Shown piece after piece: positions 54,847-64,000 of a stretch of 64,000 nucleotides of DNA. The notes beneath the pieces were generated by a model that was not told where the DNA came from, searched no databases, and worked only from the letters and a program-made list of their open reading frames with translations. The position numbers were made by a program, and so were the translations under genes. This stretch comes from Closterium sp. Naga37s-1 (Eukaryota; Streptophyta; Zygnematophyceae; Desmidiales; Closteriaceae). Numbering within the stretch: position 1 is the first letter of the stretch; each line of letters begins with the position of its first letter. The stretch spans positions 496,001 through 560,000 of the forward strand of contig CANJKZ010000781.1 in NCBI GenBank assembly GCA_947471745.1. Reading direction: 5' to 3'.

Positions 54847-57800
54847 ATGGAGCTTCCGCCCGATGCCCAGCGGGGCAAAAGCCGCGCGGCGGCCGTGAGC
54901 CCGTTGGTGCTGCGCGAAATCGTCGCCGTGCGACGCGCGCATCCCGAGCTCGCGAACGAGCACATCGCGACGGCCGTCAACGCGCAGTACGGCACGCGCC
55001 TCGGCAGCAGCGACATCGATCGACTCTATCGAAAGGCCACCGTCGAAAGCAGCGTAGGGAAGAATAAGTTCGTTCGTTATAAGAACGCGGAGCTTGAGGC
55101 GGAGTTGGCGCGTTGGACGCGCGAGAGGCGGCTCCGTCTCGAAGCGTGGTGGGCGGCGCGGGGGAAGACAAAGGTCCAGAGGTCGAGCATCGTGCATAAC
55201 CTGCAGAAACACGCGCGGCGCGTCGCAGAGCGGTTCGGCGTGCCTCCTCTGTTCGAGTTCGAGCGCTGGTGGTGCTGCGAAGTGCTGCGCGACGCGGGTC
55301 TCGACGAGTGCGGCGAGGAGGTGGGGACGCGCTCGGGGGACGAAGGGGGGACGCGGGGGAGGGACGAGGCGGAAACGCGCGACACGCAGGGGGAGAAACA
55401 GGACGACCGCGTCGCACGCGGTAACGGAGAGGCGCCGGACTCCGCTAGTGCTGGCGAAGGCGGCTTAGGCGGCGCTGCGGCAGGCGAGCTGAGTGCGGGC
55501 ACAAGCGGCGGGGGCGATGAGGGCGGAGAGGCCGACGAGGAGCAGGTACCTGCGGGCGCACCGTCGTGGGCGCGGGGCAGCGCCGCCGCGGCCGTGCGCT
55601 CCAGCAGCACGCCCAACGGCGGGTCGGCCGCGGCGCCGGGCGCGGCCAACGCGGCTGCGAGCGCGCTGGCAGCGCGCGTGCGGTACGAGGTGGCGATGCT
55701 GGCGTGCGTGCGGCCGTTCCTGAGCCCGCGGATCGTGACGGCCGCCGTGCACGCGCGCTACGGGCTGTGGCTCATCCCCAAGTACGTCCGCCACATCGTC
55801 CAGGAGAGCCGCCGCTGGGTGCGCGCGGACGCGGGGGAGGGGAGCGCGCCCGGCGCGGCGGACGCGGGGGAGAGCGCGCTGGAGGAGGCAGTGGCGCTGT
55901 GGGTGGTGGCGGAGGAGGAGGGCGCGGGGCGCGCTGTGAGCCGCGCGCAGCTGGTGGGGAAGGCGAGGGAGCTGGCACGGGGGTGCGGCGTGGAGGAGGG
56001 GCGGTGCACTGAGTCATGGGCGAGCAGGTTCGTGCGGCGGTACGGGCTGCTGCTGCTGCGCCTGGCTGAGGCACGCCGGGGCGCCGGGGAGGGGGGCGAT
56101 GGGGAGAGGACAGGAGTGGAGAAGGGGAAGGGCGGAGGGGCGGAAGGAAGAAGTGGGAGTGAAGTGGAGTGGTGGCGGAGAGGCAGGAGGAGGCTGAGGA
56201 AGAAAGTGAGGCGCATGGGAACAGCGAGTGACGATGAGGATGCGGAGGGGGAGAACTTTGAGGAGGAGTATGAGGAGGACTGGGCGGGGTTTGATGGTTG
56301 TGATGCTGCTGGTACTGCTGGTGCAGCTGGGGCTGCTGGTGGTGCTACTGCTGCTGCTGGGGCGAGCGCGAGCAGGAGCACGGGGTGGGAGAGGGACAGG
56401 CGGATGGGGCTGCTGGCGGGGGTGGAGAACCCGTACCGCCATGCACGCGCTCTGCTCATGCGCCTGGCTCGCCACGAGGGCGCCATGCTGCCCTCCCACG
56501 TGCTGGAGGAGGCCCTTCTGGACGCCCACCTGCTGCCGCCACTGCCAGCATCAGAATCACCAGTACCAGCGCCACGAGAGGACCACGTGCAGCGTGGCGA
56601 GTCATCAGCGCCAGCAGCGCCATCAGCGCCAGCAGCGCCAGCAGCGCCAGCAGAGGGACGTGAGGAGCCTGTGGGCCGTGCTGTGTCACAGGGAGAGGCG
56701 GTGGAGAGGCAAGGGGAGGCAGACCTGGGGCGAGCAGGGGATGGTGGCGGTGGGAGAGGGGAGGGAACAGGGGATGGTGGCAGTGGGAGAGAAGAGGGTG
56801 CAGTGGGTGGCACCGAACAGTCCCCATCTCCTTGGCACGATGATGCATGGCGCTCCGTGTCCCCTCTGCCCGCCATGGACAGCCCCGAGCTGCAGGCGCT
56901 GCAGAGGGAGGTGAGCACCGAGAGCGTTGTGCTGCCCCACTTCCACTTCCACCGCCTGCCGCCCGCCTTCCGGGGCAGCACTGGTGGGGGAGAGGGGGCA
57001 GGTGGAAGGGGGGGGGAGCGAAGAGGAGGCGAGAGTGGAGGCGGGAGGGCTGAGGAGGAGGCGGGGGTGGAGCAGGAGGAGGGAGAGGGGGAGGGCGGGC
57101 GGGTGTACCTGGTGTGTGGGGATGCGGCGGCAGGCGTGGTGGTGGAGCGGCAGCTGCCAGGCCTCACACTGAGTCGCATCAGAGCCATCTGCCTGGCCGC
57201 CCTCGCCCGCCCCCACCTGCCCCACGCCCACCTGCTGCACGCCATTGACCAGGCGTGGGGGCTGGTGCTCTCCCCCCTTGACCTGCGCGCCATCCTCGCC
57301 CAGACCCCCAGGTGTGCCTCCCTCGCCTCGCCCCCCCTTCCACCACCCTCGCTCCCTCACTCGCCCTCCACCATCTTTGCCTTGGCACCGTCGTCAGTCA
57401 TCTCTGCACTCCCTCTACTTCTCCTCCCCCCCGCTCTTTCACACCCGTCCCCCTCCCCATTCTCCCCGCGTCCCCCTGCAGGTGGATGGTGCTGCCGGGG
57501 GGCATAGAGAGGGCGGGGGTGGAGGGGCGGGTGAAGGAGCGCGTGCAGAGGGAGGAGGGGCAGAGGGCGGGGCGAGTGGAGGTGGTGCTGCTGCAGTGGG
57601 TGCAGCAGCTGTCCGCCACCATCCTCCTCGACCGCGCCCGCTTCTCCTTCCCGCCTGGCTTCCGCTGGGGCTCGCCTGCTGCTGAAGCCAGCAGTGCTGC
57701 TGCTGGTTCTGCTGCTGCCGCCGGTGCTGCAACTCCCAGTGGTGCTCAGAGTGGAGACGGTGAGGATGGTGGCACTGCTGCTGCTGCAGGTGGGATCATG

Positions 57801-60800
57801 GAGGAGCATATGAGGCGCCTCTTTGGCCCACTGGACCCGGGAGGGGGGTCATCCACCACCGTTCAACCTCATCTTGGTGGGACCGTGAGCGCGCAGGTGG
57901 GTGGGAGCCTGCTGGGGAAGCACGGGGTGCCGTTCATTCTCACGCGCCCCATGCTGCGCCAGGCAGCCCGCCGCATCGCCCCGCTGCTGTACCGCAGCGG
58001 CAGGGGCTACCCCAAGCTCGAGATCTACTGGTGCCGCCGCTTCCTGCGCCGCCTCGAGGCCCTGCGGTCGCTGGCACGCCTGAAGCTCACTTCTGCCCGC
58101 CAGGGGGACCCGGCGCCCGTTGTGATCCGGTGGCCGAGTGAGGGGCCGAGTGAGGGGCCGAGTGAGGGGCATAGGGAGGACGAGGGCGCGGAGGAGGGGA
58201 TGAGTGCGGGTGGGAGAGAGGGAGAGGTTTGGGAGAGGAACGATGCCGCTGCCAGTGCTGTTGATGCTCCTGCTGATGGTGCTACTGCTGGTGATGGTGC
58301 TACTGCTGGTGATGGTGCTACTGCTGGTGATGATGCTGCTGCTGGTGATGGTGCTGCTGCTGGTGATGGTGCTACTGCTGGTGATGGTGCTACTGCTGGT
58401 GATGGTGCTACTGCTGGTGATGGTGCTACTGCTGGTGATGGTGCTGCTGCTGGTGATGGTGCTACTGCTGGTGATGGTGCTACTGCTGGTGATGGTGCTA
58501 CTGCTGGTGATGGTGCTACTGCTGGTGATGGTGCTACTGCTGGTGATGGTGCTACTGCTGGTGATGGTGCTACTGCTGGTGATGGTGCTGCTGCTGGTGA
58601 TGGTGCTGCTGCTGGTGATGGTGCTGCTGCTGGTGATGGTGCTACTGCTGGTGATGGTGCTACTGCTGGTGATGGTGCTACTGCTGGTGATGGTGCTGCT
58701 GCTGGTGATGGTGCTACTGCTGGTGATGGTGCTACTGCTGGTGATGGTGCTACTGCTGGTGATGGTGCTGCTGCTGGTGTTGTAGCGAGTGCTGCAGCTA
58801 GGGAGCGGCAAGAGGAGGCGTGGCGAAGGCATTTTCTGCAGCGTGTGGAGCGACATGTGCAGGAGTTGAGAGAGGTGCAGCGAGGTGGGAGAGAAACTCG
58901 TGGAGCAGATGAAACGCGTGGAGCAGATGAAACACGTGGAGCAGATGAAACACGTGGAGCAGATGAAACACGTGGAGCAGATGAAGCACGTGGAGCAGAT
59001 GGTTCAAAGGTGGGAGATAGAGGGGAAGCTAGACTGGAAGCGAGGGGAGAAGTGAGAGAGGAGGGAATTGGTGGAGGAAAGCGAGATGAGGAAAAACATG
59101 AGCGACATGGTGAAGCGGGAGGGCGGGTGAGAGAGGATGAAATGGCTGACGAGTTGCAGGCGGCAGGGGAGGTGGCGCCGGCACCGGTGGCTGTGGGTGC
59201 AGCGGCAGGTGAGCCAGCAGCAGCAGTGGTGGTGGCGGCGGTGCAGCGGGCGCTGTGTGAGTGGGTGGCGGAGGGGGTGGTGGGGCGGCGAGCGGACGAG
59301 GAGGAGGCGCGGGAGCAGGCAGTGGTGGTGGGCGCGGTGCAGGCCACGTGGGGCGTGGCGGTGGGCGAGGAGCTGCTGGCTCTGCTGTGGCAGCAGCGCT
59401 CCCAGCTGCTGGGCCACGCGTGGGAGGGGCGCATCAGAGCACGGCTGGCAGGTGGCGTGCAGCAGAGGGAGGGTGGCGATGGGGAGAAGGAGGTGAAGGC
59501 TGGGGATGATGGTGAGGGGCAGGTGGGGCAGGTGAAGGGGCAGGTGGGGCAGGAGAAGGGAAAGGTGGGGCAGGAGAAGGGAAGGGTGGGGCAGGAGAAG
59601 GGGCAGGTGGGGCAGGAGAAGGGGCAGGTGGGGCAGGAGAAGGTTCAGGTGGGGCAGGAGAAGGGGCAGGTGGGGCAGGAGAAGGGAAAGGTGGGGCAGG
59701 AGAAGGGCGTTTATGGGGACCCCAGCGCGGTGCTGCTGCAGTGGGTGGCGTGGCGGGACGTGCGTGCATTGCTGCTGGCACTGGACGGGCCGCAGTGGCA
59801 TGGCAGGCTGCTGGCACGTGTGGCATGCAAGGTGTATCGGGGGGTTGTATGCAGGGCCGGGCAGGACCACTGCACCGTGCATGCGGTGAAGCAAGGTGCA
59901 AGCAGGGACGGGCAGGGCCAGCGCACGGTGCATGCAGTGGCGCAAGGTGTGTGTGGTGGAGGTGGAGGGAACGGGAAGAGGAGGCGTGAAGGGGAGGGAA
60001 CGTGGGTGCGATGCGTGCGACAAGGGTACTGGTACTTTGATCGCAGTGGGATTGCTGATGCTCATGTTGGTGATGGTGGTGATGGTGGGAATAACGATGA
60101 TAGTGATGATGATGATGGTGGTGCTGGCGATGGTGGTGGTGGTGGCGGTGGTGGTGGCATGGGATCATGGCCACACAGCGAGCACCAAGTGGGAGGTCGA
60201 AGCCACCCTGCAGGGCGGCAGTACAGCGCAGCGCCTGCCTGCCAGCCACGGCCGATTGCTCCCCGCCCCACCCCGCCCACGGCAGAGGCAGCGCTGGCAG
60301 GTGCAGGAGCAGCAGCGACGGTGGGGGTGGGGGTGGGGGTGGGGGCAGTGCAGCATGGGCAGAGCACAGCAATGGGTGCATGGGGTGGCGCACAGGCAGC
60401 AGCAGCAGCAGGCAGATGGCAGCAGGTGCACTCCACACAGACTGCAGCAGCAATGCCCGCACGCTCACACGCTCACACCACGCCATCAGCTGCTGGCCCC
60501 GTGCCTGCTTCTCTGCCCCTGCGCTCCTCTAATCTGCAGGCATTGCAGCAGAGCCAGCATCTCGGGCAGCTGCTTGCAGCACAGGGGGGCTCTCAGCCCA
60601 TTCCCGCACAGCCCTGCCACCCGGGTTCCTATCCACCCGCGTCGTACCAACCCACCTCATATGGGCCCACCTCTTATCGGCCCACTTCTAATCAACCTAC
60701 TTCTTATCAGCAGCACACCTCTCATCAACCCACTCCTTATCAGCCCACTTCTTATCAACCCACCTCTTATCAGCCCACTGCTTATCAACCCACCTGTTAT

Positions 60801-62453
60801 CAGCCCAACTCTTATCAGCCCACCTCTTATCAGCCCACCTCTTATCAACCCACCTCTTATCAACCCAGCCCTTATCAGCCCAGCTCCCGTCCGCTTGGCA
60901 CACCCCAACCGAGTCGTCTCCACCAACCCTATGCTTCCCAGCAGCACCCTCCCCTCTCTCACGTTCCCTCCTCTCACCCTCCCCCCTCTTACCCTCCCCT
61001 ATCTGCATGCGTTGAGGGTCAGGGAACGCGAAGGAGGGAGGGGAGGAAAAGGAAGTTGCAACGATTGAATCGGGCAGGTAGAAAGGTTCCGAAGGATGGG
61101 CGGGCAGGGAAACGGGCAGCAAAAGGATCAGCTTTTCAGAATGCATGGAAGATGCTGATGGTGCGAGGGGGTGAGGAGGGCGAGGAGGGAGAGGAGGGTG
61201 AGGAGGGAGAGGAGGGAGAGGAGGAGAGGCAGCGAGACAGGGGGAAATCGAAGCGCAATGGGGAGCAGAGGAGGGTTACATGGGGGGATGCGCGCAAGGG
61301 AGTGAATGGCAGGCGGGATAGAAAGGCAGGGGTTGATGGTAGAAGCAGTGGTGGCGATAGCAGTAGTGACAGTGAGAGCAGTGCGAGTGGGAGTGAGAGT
61401 GGGAGTGAGAGTGGGAGCGAGAGTGACGGGTCTGAGGAGGGCAGCAGAGATGAGAGCACACAGGGAGGGGAGAGCAGCCGAGTTCACCCAGGTATCACAG
61501 CAGGCAGGGGGCAGCAGGCAGGAAGAGGGGGTGCGGGCGCGAGCAGCAGGCGGGGGAGGTTGCATCCAGGGCTGGAGTTCTTCGTGCAGGCAGAGGCAGC
61601 AGGAGCCATGCAGGCCACGCCTGGGGAAGGTACATCTGTGCCGCTCTCTCTCTCCCAGAATCTGGCTGAAGCAGTGGTGGAGACGGCACTTGTGGCGGCA
61701 GCAGTGGCCACTCCTGCTGCCACTGCTCCTGCTGCCACTGCTCCTGCTGCCACTGCTCATACTGCCACTGCTGCTGCTGCTGCTGGCACTGCTGCTGCTG
61801 TCACTGCTGCTGCTACTGCTGGTGGCACTGCTGCTGCTGCTGCTGCTGCTGGTGGCACTGCTGCTGCTGCTGGCACTGCTGCTGCTGCTGCTGCTGCTGC
61901 TGGTGGCGGCATGGAGACGATTGTGACACCAGGAGTGGTGAGAGCCATGGGGGGCATGGGGCCCCCAAGCAGGCAGCATGGCTCTCATCATCCACCCGGG
62001 ATGGCTGCCACTGCTTCCGATGCTGCCATGGCTTTGGTGCTTCAACGACTGCAGTCAACAGTGCGGCTTCAACCGTCAATGCCGATTCAGGAGGGGAATT
62101 GGCTGTTGCAATATCTGTCCTCGAATGTGCAGCAGGTGCAGCAGCAGCACCAGCAGCAGCAGCAAAAGTGGGAGCAGCGTATACACCAGTTGACACAAGC
62201 GCATGAGCCACAACCACAGCAGCAGGTGCTGTTGCCGACTCATGAGGCGAGTCAGCAGCAGCTGAGGCTACAGATACAGCAGCAGCAGCAACTGCTGCTC
62301 CAGCAGCAGCAGCAGCTTCAGCAGCAGGAGCAACAGCAGCTGGTGCTACAGCAGTGCGTGCAGCAAGTAGCAGCAGTAGCCGTGATGCAAAGGCAGGAGA
62401 TTCACGAGCTACAGCAGCAGGTGCAGCAACGACACCAGCAGCAACGAGAATAA
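54847..62453 (+). CDS. Large protein with repeated pogo/CENP-B-type HTH units
   Basis: Exon 1 54847-57311 and exon 2 57482-62453 (GT-AG, phase 2) give about 2478 residues. I see four successive units, each a pogo/ABP1-like HTH followed by a Tc5/CENP-B-type HTH. Unit 1 is 18-64 (EIVAVRRAHPELANEHIATA...YGTRLGSSDIDRLYRK) and 81-152. Unit 2 is 276-324 and 344-410 (ALEEAVALWVVAEEEG..SRAQLVGKARELARGCG...SWASRFVRRYGL, the clearest). Unit 3 is about 771-822 and 854-1018. Unit 4 is weaker, in the 1370-1560 region. No DDE transposase domain. The rest is tandem-repeat linker, a basic NLS-like patch (GRKRKLQRLNRAGRK, about 61040), an SE-rich acidic stretch and a Gln-rich C-terminus. Likely a nuclear DNA-binding protein, perhaps domesticated from a pogo-like transposon (inference). 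Confidence 0.7.
57312..57481 (+). other. Single intron of the HTH-array gene
   Basis: 170 bp, CCCAG|GTGTGC to CCTGCAG|GTGG, pyrimidine-rich. It joins AILAQTP to RWMVLPGGIERAGVEG in frame and splits the third HTH unit. Confidence 0.8.
58259..58783. repeat. Coding 18-bp minisatellite (GDGATA)n, about 29 units
   Basis: GATGGTGCTACTGCTGGT units with a CTGCTGCTG variant (Ala for Thr), in exon 2 of the HTH-array gene. Reads Gly-Asp-Gly-Ala-(Thr/Ala)-Ala; the linker between units 3 and 4. Confidence 0.95.
58903..59003. repeat. Coding 18-bp repeat (TRGADE)n, about 5-6 units
   Basis: ACACGTGGAGCAGATGAA units, charged linker in the HTH-array gene. Confidence 0.9.
59519..59706. repeat. Coding 21-bp repeat (QVGQEKG)n, about 9 units
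   Basis: CAGGTGGGGCAGGAGAAGGGG units inside the presumed fourth HTH unit, separating its two halves. Confidence 0.92.
60647..60890. repeat. Coding 15-bp repeat (QPTSY)n, about 16 units
   Basis: CAGCCCACCTCTTAT-type units giving a Gln-Pro-Thr-Ser-Tyr repeat, reminiscent of low-complexity repeats of RNA polymerase II-related or prion-like proteins (analogy only). Confidence 0.9.
61684..61912. repeat. Coding GCT-rich tract (poly-Ala with Thr/Gly)
   Basis: Trinucleotide-based (GCTGCCACT, GCTGCTGCT, GGTGGCACT) tract near the C-terminus of the HTH-array protein. Confidence 0.9.
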
Positions 62454-62765
62454 GCATGACTCCATGAGTGGCAGGTACAGCATGTTGGTGGTGTCAAAGT
62501 ACGTTCAGTATTACTAAGTGTATATTTGATCAGCTAGCTATGTTTGCGCTGAACAGGGCTGGGCTACTACGGTACTACTTGAGGCACCTTGCATGAACAT
62601 ACTAGTCCATTCTTCTCCTTACATATGCGAAACCCCGTCTGCGTATGCCACCCGGAATTGTTAGAGCGGGGAATACAGCAGCTTGGATTGCCACCATAAG
62701 TGCAAACCAACCAAGGCACGCAGCACACGAGTAGAGCTTTTATGGTAGAATATGTAGTCTCATTC
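62454..62765. other. 3' flank of the HTH-array gene and of EGF-like copy C
   Basis: Convergent 3' ends meet here. The right part is homologous to the 3' flank of EGF-like copies A and B. No gene seen. Confidence 0.45.
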
Positions 62766-63745
62766 CTAATGTACACTACATGACTCAGCCAGCCAAACCG
62801 GTAAGCCAAAGCTTGTTCCTGGCCTCCAAGCAACCGCATGCAGTTGCTCGCACCTCTGCTCCATCAACCCCTGGCCATCTGATGCCCCTCTGCCACTGCT
62901 GGCCAGCGCCTCCTTGCCCCCCGCCCATCCAACTAGGGTTGCACATACTTCACTTGTCCTCCGGCCCCTGCATAGGGGACGCAATTGGTTCACACAGTTG
63001 CAACGGGAGGGGGCAAGTGGAGGGCAGGGCAGGTCACAGCATAAGATGCGAGATGGTAGACCGTGCCAGTGCAGAGCCTGCTCCCTCTTCCTGTAGCCGG
63101 CGTCACACTCGCAAATGCACGAGAAATTATTTCTGTCTTGCTGGCCTACGTGCAACTGGGCATCGGCAGGGCAGGCAGGCTTGCACTTGGTTGGCGTCAT
63201 TGGGAGGTGGGGGGCGGGGGAGAGGGGAAAGAGCATGATGCTGAGTGGGCTGAAAGGAGAGGGAGGAAGGTAGTGACACAAAAGCACCACAACCACTCCA
63301 ACTCACACTCGCCCACAAGCACTCCAAGTCGCACTCGCCCACAACCACTCCAACTCACACTCGCCCACAACCACTCCAGCTCACACTCGCCCACAACCAC
63401 TCCATGTAATCCAGTGGAGTGACTCTCCAAGTAATCCTCTTGCCCCCTCCCTTTTTCCCTCTGCCCCTCTCGCCCTCTTGCCCTCTTTCCCCCTCAACCT
63501 CTTGCCCTCTTCCCCAGCTTGTTCACTGGCCGTTGAAGCAAGGCCCTGGTCTCACGAACAAGAGAACCTGCCGGCTGATTCATACATGTGGGCAAGCACG
63601 CAACAAGCAGCAAGGCACCTACGAGGAGGAGCAGCGCGGCAGAGCTTCTTGGCTGCGTTGAACACGAGGCCCTCGGGGCAATGGCACTGCTGCTGGCCGT
63701 CCTTCACAACGCACTCAGCAGCTCCACAATCCTTGTGGCACGTGG
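62766..63745 (-). CDS. EGF-like secreted protein gene, copy C (partial)
   Basis: Exon 63745-63623 (after CTCAACAG, before GTAGGT) encodes TCHKDCGAAECVVKDG, then QQCHCPEGLVFNAAKKLC, phase 1 at both ends, with all six cysteines. The next homologous exon starts at about 63190 with KCKPACPADAQLHVGQQDRN, then CICECDAGYRKREQALHWHG, open to 62766. Where copy A has the acceptor GCCAG, copy C has GCCAA, so normal splicing there is doubtful. Upstream exons, if any, are beyond the window or absent. Gene or recent pseudogene is undecided. Confidence 0.5.
63286..63403. repeat. 26-bp minisatellite, about 4.5 copies
   Basis: CCCACAACCACTCCAACTCA plus CACTCG, in the intron of EGF-like copy C. Confidence 0.88.
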
Positions 63746-64000
63746 CTGTTGAGGGCAGCACAGAGGGACAAAATATGCAGGCATGTAGAGACAGGTGGTC
63801 AAAAGCAATACATTTCAGGCATCAGGAGGCAAATATGAGAATAGTGTGGAAGTGGGTGTGTGCCTTGCTCTCTCTTATTGTACCTCCCATGTTGTTGGTT
63901 GTGTCAGAACGTGCTCGGAAATCGTATGTAGTATGCACTTGACATATGTTAAGTAGAGTGATGCTAACGTTAGTTTATGCGTGCACCCAATACATACTTA
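63746..64000. other. Upstream intron sequence of EGF-like copy C
   Basis: Similar to the intron before the matching exon in copies A and B (about 28141-28463 and 32480-32695). No exon seen before the window ends. Confidence 0.4.

Noticed and set aside
58204-58856. Leu/Met/Val-rich plus-strand frame and Ser/Thr-rich minus-strand frame
   Set aside because: Other frames of the 18-bp coding minisatellite. The frame in phase with the HTH-array gene (GDGATA) is the one continuous with conserved sequence on both sides.

Overview
The window looks like nuclear DNA of a green-lineage eukaryote. The signs are Ty1/copia elements, GT-AG introns, a short interstitial run of the plant-type telomere motif TTTAGGG inside an intron (51257-51275), a telo-box in a promoter, GC-rich coding exons and very many minisatellites. 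A streptophyte (charophyte) alga fits best, but that placement is inference from style, not from a marker gene.

Layout. 1-8400: a tRNA-derived SINE in tandem, then three partial, old Ty1/copia copies on the minus strand. 8432-8655: a possible exon of unknown function. 8673-28120: one Ty1/copia element (plus strand) with a matching 5-bp target duplication. It carries three later insertions, each with its own target duplication: a solo LTR in its 5' LTR, a plus-strand copia (11164-16795) and a minus-strand copia (20171-27438). 28464-34563: two copies (A, B) of a small secreted EGF-like protein gene, with a foldback element between them and a 29-bp minisatellite after the second. A third copy (C) lies on the minus strand at 62766-63745.

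34564-52354 (minus) is a 20-exon gene for a RabGAP with a TBC domain. I built its model by eye; all splice phases agree, and both catalytic fingers (IxxDxxR and YxQ) are present. Several of its introns begin with a tandem repeat whose unit contains the exon end plus the 5' splice site, so one splice donor has become an array of donors (about 130 in intron 4). This is the most unusual structure in the window.

54847-62453 (plus) is a two-exon gene for a protein of about 2478 residues. It seems to carry four successive pogo/CENP-B-type bipartite helix-turn-helix units and no transposase catalytic domain, separated by tandem-repeat linkers. It is divergent from the RabGAP gene across a 2.5-kb spacer that holds minisatellites, a MITE with TAA target duplications and a telo-box.

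The retroelements are treated as fossils: most are broken, and the nested order agrees with LTR divergence (outer about 7%, minus-strand insert about 2%, plus-strand insert under 1%, all counted by eye). Many long open frames between 33.2 and 50.9 kb are artefacts of repeats whose unit length is a multiple of three or lacks stops.
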